The notes below the pieces were generated by a model that saw only the letters and a program-made list of their open reading frames with translations, had not been told where the DNA came from and did no database searches. Positions 25,384 to 37,400 of a stretch of DNA of 64,000 nucleotides are shown here, piece by piece. Made by a program: the position numbers and the translations under genes. The stretch is taken from NCBI GenBank assembly GCA_936450465.1, contig OW388289.1, positions 73,768,593-73,832,592 on the forward strand, in the 5' to 3' direction. The stretch comes from Gibbula magus (lineage: Eukaryota; Mollusca; Gastropoda; Trochida; Trochidae). Positions within the stretch are counted from its first letter, which is position 1. Each line of letters begins with the position of its first letter.

Positions 25384-25417
<34 letters not shown>

Positions 25418-28400
25418 TTTATTCATTTTTGTTCATGTTCATACACATTCAAACATGTAAGGCAATAAATCAACAGTACAGTATATTCAATCCAGTGAAA
25501 TCAATCGAGAAAACAAGAGATATGGACAAAAAACATATGTAATTAAAGAACAATTCTAAATTCTGGTAATAAATATTCTTAGGATGTACATGTACATTAC
25601 TTGTTTTTATATGATTTCAGAAATGGGTCTTTGTTTTTTTTTAACTCAATTTGTTGAGAACAATTTGTGGCATGATGACCAGAATGACATGAATTTTGAA
25701 TAATTACATGAAGTATACGCAGAGAATTTGTCTATGTTATATATGTTGCGAATATCGTTTTTCATGTACAGAAGGTTTGGTAATATGGTTTGTTGTTTTG
25801 CTTTAAATATATTATATTTTATGATTATCAAAATCAGGTTTAGAACATTGTTTCTGCTTTCAGGGTATCCGAGAATAACAGTTTCTTTTGACAAATTTAA
25901 TCTGCATTGTGTCTTTACCTCAATCCAATCAGCTATTTCTAACCAGATACGTTTTGATATTTTGCATTCATACATTAAGTGGAGCAGAGTTTCGGCGCTT
26001 TCCCCACAGAAGTCGCATGCATCATTATCTTTGTAGCCCATTTTTGTCAATAACGTATTTGTGGGTAGGATCCTGTGTATCAAACGATACTGGAACCATA
26101 AATGGTTACTAGATGTGTGACATTTGTGAGGAGATTGGTGTATTATTTTCCAGTTATCTTCTGTGAGACTGCAATCTAAATCCTCTTCCCATTTTGTTTG
26201 GTAGCTTTGTTTATTGTCATTCTTATTTTCAAGTTGCAGTATATCGTAAAATTCTCTGCATCCCGTTTTATTACCTATTAAATTTTCAAGAAAATAAGGT
26301 AATATTGGATTCGATTGTTTGCTGGTTATTACTTTGTTTTGGGATTTTATGTAGTATTTGACTGCTGCAATAATACCTGCATATTCGAGAAAATTTGTCT
26401 TCACGTCAAACTGTTTTGTAACAGTATTTATATCAAGATAGTTTCCCTGATTATCAATAATGTCATTAACATAGTGTATGCCGACGTTTGCCAGTCTTTT
26501 TACATATATTGGTTTCCCGTTTACCGTTATGTTAGCGTTATGCCACAAAGGCTGTGTGAGTATATCATTTGCGTTTTTTATATTATTTCCTTTAATCGTT
26601 AAAAATCTACCCCATGCCTTTAGTACATCTCTCCAAAAAGCGTTTGTTCTCACCGTTATTACTTTTTCATTAATATATGACTCACATTTTTGTATTATGT
26701 TTGGTAAGTAGGTTGATGTATTTTTATGAAAAATGTTTGTTCTTAAAACGTTTGTAGTGTTATGAAGACGTCTCATCCATGAAAGTTTTTGTGACATAAT
26801 TATGTGTTTTATATTTGGGGCTCGTATACCCCCCATTTCCAACGTGTTAGTTAGAACATTACGTTTTATCTTATCTGGTTTATTTCTCCATATGAATTTA
26901 TAACAAAGTTTATTTAATTCATGTACTATGTCTTCGCTGGGGTTTGGTAATGATGAAAAGAGGTGATTAAGTTTGGGAAGCAACAGACTTTTCAACACTG
27001 TGTTTCTGCCTAAAGGCGTTAAGTCTCGTGCAAGCCACATATTCATTTCAATTCTTATATTTTTTAGTTTATCCTTATAGTTTCGTTCAACCATTTCTGC
27101 CAAATTGTGAGTAAATGTTATTCCTAAGATTTTGAAGGAAGTTTGTGACCAGTCTAGTTTCCAATTGCTACAAAGAGCACGTTTTTCATATCTTTTTGAA
27201 CCTATCCACATCACTTGTGTTTTAGAAGGGTTTATTTTTAGACCTGAAAATTCTGAATATGATTTAAGGGTTTGAAGGGCGTTTTGAAGACTTTTTTCGG
27301 TTCCGTCAAGTATTAAAGTAGTGTCGTCAGCAAACTGCGACGTGAGATATTCTACATCACCAATTGTTATTCCTTTTATGTCAGTGTTGCTTCTTAGCAT
27401 GATGCTAAGTATTTCTGCACATAGAATGAAAATATAAGGAGAAATAGGATCGCCTTGCCGGCACCCTCTTGATAATTTGAAGAAACTAGAGCCGAAGCCA
27501 TTGACAAGAACACTTGACTTTATATCATTATAAAAGGTGCTTATCCATTTTTTAATAGATGATCCAAAATTAAAGAATTCCAATACCTTTTGAATAAAGG
27601 TCCAATCTACCTAATCGAAAGCCTTTTCAAAGTCAATGAAAACCAGCAAACCTGGCACTTCCATACATTCTGAATAGTCAATAATGTCGTAAATAAGTCT
27701 TGTACATTCACCAATGTATCTCTTTGGAATGAATCCCTTTTGGTCTTCATTGATTATATCTGGTAAAACTGATTTAATTCTATGAGCTATAGTTGATGAT
27801 GCGATTTTATATGAAACATTTAAAAGTGAAATAGGTCTCCAATTCTTCAAAAGATGTTTTGCTTTGTCTGCCTTTGGTATACAAGTTATTAAACCTTGTT
27901 TCTGACTTACAGACAGTTCGCCTGTACCGAAGCCATAGTTTAATGATCGTATGAGATATCTATTTAAATCATGCCAGAAAAATTTGTAAAATTCAACAGT
28001 GAATCCTGATGGACCAGGACTTTTTTCATTTTTCATTTTTTTCAATGCATTAAGGACTTCGTCATACCTTAACTCGCCTTCCAGTTCCAATTTTTGCAAT
28101 TCTGTTAGTTTTGGGATGTTCAATTTCTGAAACATGTTTTGTAAATCAACGTCATTACAGTTCTGTTTAGTATATAGATTCATAAAGAAAGATTTGGTCT
28201 CAAATAGGATATCTTTAGTTTTCGTTGCATATGTTCCATCCTTTTTTTCCAGTTGGCATATTGCTTTATTAAGAAAATTTCTGTTTTCCAAAGATAGAAA
28301 ATACTTTGTTGGTTTTTCACCTTTCTCCTTCCAATTAGATTTTGCACGAAGCATTATTCCTTCAGTTTTAATCGCGTTAATTGTTTCTAGTTTATCATTG

Positions 28401-31400
28401 GCTACCTTTAGTTTTTCAGACAACTCCTCTTTAGTCTGGATATTTTCTATTGTATCTATATTTGTTTGTAGTTCTTCAATTTCATCACGTAGCAACTTTT
28501 CATTTTTTTCTCGGGATTTCTTCTTTTCAGACGAATATTTTATAGTAGTACCTCTTATCATTAAAAGTAAAGTTTCAAAAAAGAGCTGATCATCAATACT
28601 TAATTTAACACTGCCATCTTCAAACTGGCCTATTTGATATTGATCAAGAGTTGATTTTATGATATCTTTAACACTTTTCACATAATGTTCGTCATGTAAT
28701 AAAGAATTATTAAATTTCCAAAATCCTTTGCCTCTTTCGATATCACTTATTTTTAATGTTAACCAGATTGCGGAATGATCTGATCGATATGCTGGGTCGA
28801 TACCTACCTTCACAATTGAATTCTCTAAGTTCCTTGATAAAAGAAAGAAATCAAGTCTAGCCTGTTTAATAGGTTTTGATTTTCTCCAGGTATAACGTTT
28901 ACTGTTTTGGTTAAATTCTCGCCACGGGTCAACCAGGTTTTCTTCCTGTTTAAATTCTAGTACAACCTCTCTTGCGTTTGGATTATTTACATGTTTATAG
29001 TTAAACGAGTCTATTTCCGGATTTTGTATTAAATTCCAATCCCCGCAGAGTGAATAGTGATCAGAATCGAATTCTTTTATAGTTTCTATTATATGTTCAT
29101 AAAATTTCGGCGAATCATCATTTGGTCCATAGACGGTTACAATAGTCAGTGTTTTACCAGAGCTTATTTCAATCTTGAGCGCAAGAAAATTTCCGGTTTC
29201 ATTATCATGTTTCTTCTTTATGACTTTGAATTCAAAATTATCTTCAAAAAAGATAGCAACGCCTCTAGCATTACTCTTATAAGAACTAAACCAACAGTGC
29301 TTTGTTCCCCATTCCATTTTGATTTTATTTTCTAGTTCAGGTATAAAATGTGTATCTTGAAGACAGTAAATATTTGCTTTTTTAGTCTTGAGATTTTGAA
29401 AAACATCTACTCTTTTCTTATTATTATTCAGGCCTTGACAGTTAGAAGAATAAATTTTTAGATTGTTATCCATTATCAATTAATTGGCATATTGCAGATG
29501 ACAAGTTTTGTCCAGTGTGATGGGCAACATGTTTGAATGGTGTATTTACATGAAATAATAAGATGACAATTCTTGTAGTTAACAAGTGTGAACAAAGATA
29601 AAGAAAAAGTATGTACATGGGATTAGTCATAGTTAATAAATTAACTAGTTAACCTCTGCAAGTTGATGCAGTTTATGTTGTAATGATGATATCTCAAGAT
29701 TCGCATCCGTGTTAGATTTGTCGTAACAGCTCTTGAGTGTGTGTGTGTGTGAGAACGTGCGGAGCATGCAATTCGTGCGTCAATGCATGTTACCTGTCTC
29801 CTTGTTACCTGTTGTAATTGAGTTTGTTTGGATAATGTGTCAATTCGCAAATGGAATAAGTATTGCCGTGGAAGCGTATGTAAGTATTTTAAAATATGTT
29901 TGATGTTCATGTGTATATGTATATGTGTTCATTGTGTTAATTATTCCCGTATGTATTATTTAGGAAATATTAGTATTATCCATTATTCATGTTTCAAAAT
30001 AGTGAGGTCAAATAGTGGGAGGGAATTAACATTTGATTACTTAGTCCACATACATCCTTTATGAAAATTACACTTACATACATATTAAAGTATTATGTAT
30101 TTAACAATGTTTGCTGGACTAAAAGTCTTTTCAATGGTTGTTTTACTCTGCTAGTCATGGATGTATAAGTAAAATTGTATCCGTATTATTCCATATAAAT
30201 AATGAATATATTAAATATTGGTATGTATGAACAATAAAATACTTGATATTTGATGCTCTTATTCATCTCTATAAAATATTCTTTAACCTTGCGAAAGGAT
30301 ATATCATTCTAGCCACTGGAATAACACTTTGTGAGCATCTTTCAAATAATTAATTTTTTAAAAATATTTAGGTCTTCAGACTCCTGTGCAGTTGCCATGG
30401 CAACCTTTTCTTACGGTCCTTAGATCGTCTCAACTTTGAATTTTAGTTAAAGTGTTTTGCATTATTGCAAAGTGTGATTTTGTGAAAATAAATTATACAC
30501 ATGACCTACGAAGTCGTCATCAGTTACACGTGACAATGACATGGTCTATCGTTTATAACATTTTGTAAGTCTAAAGGTGCATTTTGAATAAATTTTCCCA
30601 TGTTAAATTTGAGTTATTGTACAGAAAATCAAGATGGCAGCAAAACCATGTGACCAAAGGAGAAATCATGTTATTTAACTTATATGTTGTCACAATCCAA
30701 ATCATGTTTTTTAAAACAAGTTCCAAATTTCTATGTGCATTTTGACTAAATTGTCCTATGAATCTAGCAGGCGCTCAAGGTTAAAATTCAGACTGCCATC
30801 GTATCATACCAGATAACCATTTACTGATGGGGCTAAGTCACTTACTGTGGGTAACACCACAAGTCTCTCAACTCGTGTCTAACTGTGGCACTGCGCGCCC
30901 ATTGCTCCTGAGCTTCACTGATAGCAGTCGACTGAGCTATGCATAGAATCAGTGCCACCACATAAAAATTGCCGGTTGAACCATGTTACCTACGAATTCG
31001 CTCTGGTCTGTATGACACTGTTCATCATTTAAAACAAAGTCTCTGGTTCTATTTTTTAAATGTTGCCAAAGTTCAAAATTAAAATGTTGAAAAATTGAAT
31101 TACTTCAACATTTCTACAGACAAGATTTGACTGTTTGCAAGTGATTTTCTTATTGATTCTTGTACATGATATATATGGAAGGGGATTTGTGCCAGAAATG
31201 AAGACATGTTGACTTGTAACTTGTAAAGTGTATCATGTCGTTCTCAACCACACAAGTCTCGAAAAGACAAGTCAAACCATGCAAAACTAACATTTTAATC
31301 CTGTCAATCGTAACTTTCCATTCTCAACATTACAAAGTTGAAATGTAATTCTAGAAATCGTCAAAGTCGAAAAGTAAACTTGTCATTTTTAATTATTAAA

Positions 31401-33056
31401 TCTAAATAATATTCACATTTTATAATGTTAGAAGTTACGTTTGACAAATGAAAAATGGAAAATGAAGAGTTGCGAAGTCAGCTTTGTAAAACGGACTTTT
31501 GCATTTCGAGACTGACATGACTTGTATAGTTGCGAATGCAATGTTTCAAATTACATCACTACATGAATTCGCATTGACCATATTTGGAAGTTTCCCGAAC
31601 ATTGCCGATGTTTTCCGAGGACGAGAGGCATTTGCAAAAAAACGAGACCTCCCTTGCCACTGTCCCAGATGGGGAATCCCTTAGTCTATTTTGAGCCCAA
31701 CGTTGGACGAGTTGACCACGCCCCTTGAAATCAAGGGACGTAACTCTTGTTATGTCCTACAAACAAACGCACGTTGTCAGTTCACGGAGCGCTACTGTCA
31801 CTTACATTCTGTGTGATAGTGTCGCTTAGTAATTAAATGCCAAACGAAAATACTAATTGAAACTCAATTCTTAGGTATTCTAATTATTATTTCAATAAAT
31901 TTTAAGGACACTTGACAAACAATTATTTTTGTGGCAACGCAAAACGAATGCGGAAGTAATGTAAATGTGGGATAACACTGACAGACATACAGGATCGCAT
32001 AGCTTGATTGGCATTGATGCTATGCTAAATGTATCCGATCCGTTATCATAAAACTTCTTTCACTTACATATAAAACTGCAGATTTACAAACCATATATAG
32101 ACATCCTACACCCGAAAATATTAATTACTTTCTGTGCGTTCATTTACACATTATCTTCTCTCAGTTAAATCATGTCAACATTCACTTTTTTATACTCCAG
32201 TTTTTCGTGTATTCAGTAAAGTCTTTTGCATTCAGAAATGAATATCCAAGTTTTGAAAAAGAAAATCTTGATATTGAAAGTATATAAACGTTAGTGGGGA
32301 AGAAATTGAAAGATATATAAGCCAGTGTTGACAACTTTATTATTAATTTTAAAATATGTTAAATGTACCACAAAGCAATGATCTAAATCAGGGAACTTCA
32401 TATACTTCTTTGAAACAAATTTTAAAAATGCATTGCACTTTAATTATAACTGAAAACTGTTCTGAGCATCATTACTTTTTGTTCTTACAGACAGATAATC
32501 AAGGGGAAATGTTCTTTAGCTGAGTTCAATTTGTCTCTTTTAATTATTTTACAAACTTTTCTCAACTAGTTTAAATTATTTATTGGTTTTGAATATGTTA
32601 ATTTATCTATTTTAATTTACTCATCAAGCAACCTTTATTTTTAGTATTTGAAGCAGTGAAAAGTGTATTGTTGTGGGACAGAAATATATTTGTCCATGAT
32701 TCATATGTTCATTAATTCTATATAAAGAATCAATTAAATTACTGAATTCAAGTATGAAATGTAAATCATAAGCCTAGATCAGTTGTTTCACACTTTAAAC
32801 AATAAAACTTCTACATGCCAAAACATGAAAATAATTATGAATAAAGAATGCAAACTGAAAATAGAATTGTATTACTGGTAATTTCAAAAATATAATTGCA
32901 CTGTTGAATTAAAAAATTGAATCGACTGTAACATATACAGGATATACAAACATTTTAAAACGTACAATTTCACTTAAATTGTCATTCATGAATACATTGA
33001 CATGCGTATTGTTTTCAATAAATTAAATATGTGTTTTATTAACTCATTTGAAACGA

Positions 33057-33121
<65 letters not shown>

Positions 33122-34405
33122 CTTTATTCTGTCCATATGATCAATCTAAATATATATATTATTAGTATGCCTGATTGAAACGATAGCAATATAAATTACG
33201 TTCCATTTCTATTTGAATAAGATATTCCTGTTTGCTTTGTTTCAAAATCAGAAAATGAATTTCAGCACAGATAAGAGGAAATGATTACACAATGTGACAT
33301 TAATATGTGCCCGACCATCGGGCTGGTGTAACACAGTAAGGTGTACTTTTTGCAAGCTCGCAACAGAAATAACCGCGTCTCGGGCGTTCGGGCGGGCAGT
33401 TGTTTCCTCCACAGTAAAAAGCGATGGTGTCCTTTAATGTTTTAGTCAATGTGCTTTTGTCAACAGTATGCTAATAATGGGAAAACTAGTATGCAAATAT
33501 GTGTTATAGATCTAGTAGTTGCTGGGAGATGCTTGCCAAGGGAGAAGTCATTGTTGAACATTGTGTTTATCGGATCGGGATTATTCGTTCCTTTCCGCTA
33601 ATTTCCGTAATATTCCAAATATGGTCAATGCGAAATCGTGTAGAGATGTGATTTGAAACATTGCAATCGTAACTATGCAAGTCATGTCAGTCTCGAAATG
33701 TTAAAGTCGGTTTTACAAAGATGACTTTGCTACTCTTCATTTCCATTTTTCATATGTCAAACGTAACTTGTAACATTACAAAATGTGAATATTATTTAGA
33801 TTTAATAATTAAAAATGACAAGTTTACTTTTCGACTTTGACGATTTCTAGAATTACATTTCAACTTTGTAAAGTTGAGAATGGGAAGTTACGATTGACAG
33901 GATTAAAATGTTAGTTTTGCATGGTTGGACTTGTCTTTTCGAGACTTGTATGGTTGAGAACGACATGTTACACTTTACAAGTTACAAGTCAACATGTCTT
34001 CATTTCTGGCACAAATCCCCTTCCATAGATATATGTCTATTCCCTGAAAAAAGCATAACATTTTCGACCTAGGTTCTATATGCCTTTGAACTTGGCACCT
34101 TTTGCGTTTTTGGAAAAATTTTAAACCTCACTGTGAAAACTGTTCAATGAGTTCACACAAAATATATACTACAATGCATCAGCTAAAAGTATATGTAAGT
34201 TTCAACTGTAAGTCAAGATTCCTCTGAGGAGATTTTAAAAGTTGGTTGGTGTCAGATATCCCGAAAAACCATCTAAAATGACCGCTAAGTCACGTACCCT
34301 ACGATTTCAACACAATTTACTATTTTGGTTAAAATTTTATTGCGCATCTTTTGGACCATGTCTATAGTTACATTTTTAATTATAAGCCCAATATTAGAAT
34401 ATAAA

Positions 34406-34460
<55 letters not shown>

Positions 34461-37400
34461 CCATGTGACTATCGACATTTGTCATCATTTAGCTTAAGGA
34501 GAGATGGGACCCAGAAATTGAACTCGCTTACGGAAACATTTTACGACAACAATTTATTGTTGTGAATAAGTCTCAAAATATATGGATTACGTTGTTTTGG
34601 TCATAGGCTTATCTGTACACTAACAGGGAGCGCTTAAATTTACCGTAACGTCTTTATAACGGTCATTTTACGACATGCCGCATAACGTTACCGTCACCTA
34701 TATTCGCGGTAAATATGTTACTACGTGTGTTATTCGAATGGGATGCGTATCTCAAGTTAGTGACGAATTTAAATAGCCTGGTATAGGTAGGCACGGTAGG
34801 CAGTCCAAATTACACTTGAAATCATCAAAACTGCCGTGACGTCTGGTTTTTATGTTTATGTAGGTAATTTTAAAAATGACTTTAAAGTGATGAAAAACGT
34901 TCGGTGATCCCCTATTATTATTTCTGAATTCGATTGTTCAGTTAACTGCGCACATCATATTAAAGTTTTACCTAAAATATGTGTGTTAGCGACAAATCCT
35001 GTTGAAAATGCGAAACACGAAGATAAAAATGCCGTTTTAAATTAAAAAGTGTGATCCCCTATTATTATTTCTGAATTCGATTGTTCAGTTAACTGCGCAC
35101 ATCATATTAAAGTTTTACCTAAAATATGTGTGTTAGCGACAAATCCTGTTGAAAATGCGAAACACGAAGATAAAAATGCCGTTTTAAATTAAAAAGTGCT
35201 TAATTTAATTTTGTTGCTCTTTCCAGCGTCATTAATTTTCAAAATATAGATTTGCTATACATCCCCGTATGTAATTGAAATGTATCTAAAAGGTTTCGGA
35301 GTTTACTCGTTAAAAGAGAGCGCTTAATTTAAATACACAAAATCAGTAAAAAAATGATGTAATTTGCCGACGGGTGTATTATTATTAATGCCGATAACTT
35401 TTTAAATCATTCGGTGACCCCCAAATTTCTCACATTTTTGGATAAAAGACATTATAAACTTGCTATTTTGAAAAAATAAACGAATTCTAAAATATTTGAT
35501 TTCATCGTACCATCTCTCATTAAAGAAAAGTGTCCATCTTTTAAAACAGGTTGCCAGTTTCTAAATGCATTTTGAAAAATAATGGCCATGTTAAAGAGAT
35601 TTAAAGGGGCTCTAGCACGCAAATGGAAGCCGGAAATCCGTATTTTGTTTCATCTGTATCAATTTCAGCCCAAAGTGATCATCCCTGAAAGTTTCATATA
35701 ATTAGCATTAATGGTTTGACCTGTACATGAGACATAAATCTCTACAAATAAGGAAATTCGGATAATAACAATAGTCCATTCAGACTTTCATCTGAAGACC
35801 TATAATAATTAGGATAATAATAGGTCTCCCAGACATTCCTCCGAAGACCTAAAAAACCTAAGAAGCCCAGCTAAAACCCAAACAGTTGCATATTTCTAAT
35901 TACCGTAGTAGCAGAAATGAAAAAAAATGAACACCTTAAGAGCCTCTTATTAATTTTACCTTAACTGAAAGTTCCACCGAGCACTCTTCTTCAAAGGTGT
36001 GGGCAATGTCCAGATCTAATGACTGGCAGATGTCTGGGATGTTGTGACGGTATCTACCTCGGCAAGGTAATGAGTAATTTTGGGTGGTAACGGTACGATG
36101 GGATTCTTTTTATGAAAATAAACAATAATAATTGAAAATTCTTTAAACACACAATTATACTTTATTGAGATATAATAGGCCTATAATAAGTACGGCAAAT
36201 GTAAATGTATTACCAACATTTGTATTTTTACAATGTGGTCACTGTACAAATCTGTAAGATACTAGTTTTATTTTCCAAATCTAAGTTGGATGTACAATGA
36301 TCATCAAATATGCAACTGAATCCTGAAGAATCTGTACATCAGATTAAACTTATTTGTCATAATCATGTCATTGAATGACTATACTGTCGAGAGGACACTT
36401 TGGATTGTTGTTATCCCAAAAAGCCACCAAAAAACACCATTACATTGGGAACTAACCCTTGCACGTTTCCAAGTCAGATAAATTTTGACTTATGCTCAAG
36501 AAACGAAATAAAATCCGTTTTGGGTAGAAATTTCACAAGTATTTGAGAGGGTGAAAATAGCATTAAAAGCACAACATGATCACATTTGATTTAATAAGAT
36601 TGACCCCTGGTGATTTCAAAGAGCTGCCAAACCTGTAAGTGTATATAATGTGGAATAGCATATAAAATTACGTTTGGAACACTCAACTGCCCTTTTATAA
36701 TGCAAAAATGCAAAATGATTGATCTCGTTTTCGCGTTGATACGATGCTTCAAAGACATGCCAAATAACATGATATGTACACTAAATTACAGATTAAATAG
36801 ATGAACAAACTTTCGTAAGCAACTGTATAGTAAAGTTTCTAGATCATAAAGTTTTCTATTTCGGATTGACACATGCACGGACGTATGAGCGTATGGACAC
36901 ACAGAGCACTATATTCCCATGATTTCGTGGTAGCGCGATATAATTAACCAATGTGAATAATTGAAATGCTTGTCAATGACCAAACCTGTACAACTTACTG
37001 TTCAACATAATTGGCAAGTATCAGTCAGTGTACAACTGGTCATTTATTATCACAAAGTATAAAGTCGTTGTCATCTGAAACCAGATTTATAAGCTTCAAT
37101 TTCGATCATAACTGACTAATATAAAGAAATGAAAGCCTGCTTCACCATTCACAGTCATTCTCGCCACCAAGCAAGTGTCTAGCTCGATCTGCTCGCAAAC
37201 AAAGACCAACCGGACACATCGAAGGACAGATTCAAACCACAGGCCCTTGGGTCATTGCTTTTCACACTATTAAAAAACCCCAAAAACAACCACAACAACA
37301 TAAAAAGTTTGAGATGACGCCCCGATTTTCATGCCTTCAGAATCTATTAGTCTAGAAAAGGCCGGACACTTCGCTCTACCCTACTCGCCCTCTTGACCGA

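Larger units (their letters stand above)
25387..30229 (-). mobile_element. L1-group (Tx1/L1-like) LINE insertion with TSD
   Basis: A poly(A) tail (28 T on the plus strand, 25387-25414) follows the 3'UTR. The insertion is bounded by a direct repeat AACAATAAAATACTT at 25374-25388 and 30230-30244; 13-15 bp are shared, depending on how the tail is counted. ORF2 covers 29479-25646. The 750 nt upstream of ORF2 show no ORF1-like protein. The preserved duplication and nearly open ORF2 argue for a recent insertion. Confidence 0.85.

Noticed and set aside
28134..28589. 151-codon plus-strand open frame
   Set aside because: It is the antisense shadow of the LINE ORF2 and shows low-complexity Ser/Phe composition.
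34285..34488. Minus-strand open frame with an IYIYIY run
   Set aside because: It is a translation of the (TA)n microsatellite.
30368..35853. One large transposon bounded by AGGTCTTCAG and GAAGACCT
   Set aside because: The two ends are similar, but three other end-like copies lie nearby and unrelated elements lie between, so pairing these two is arbitrary.
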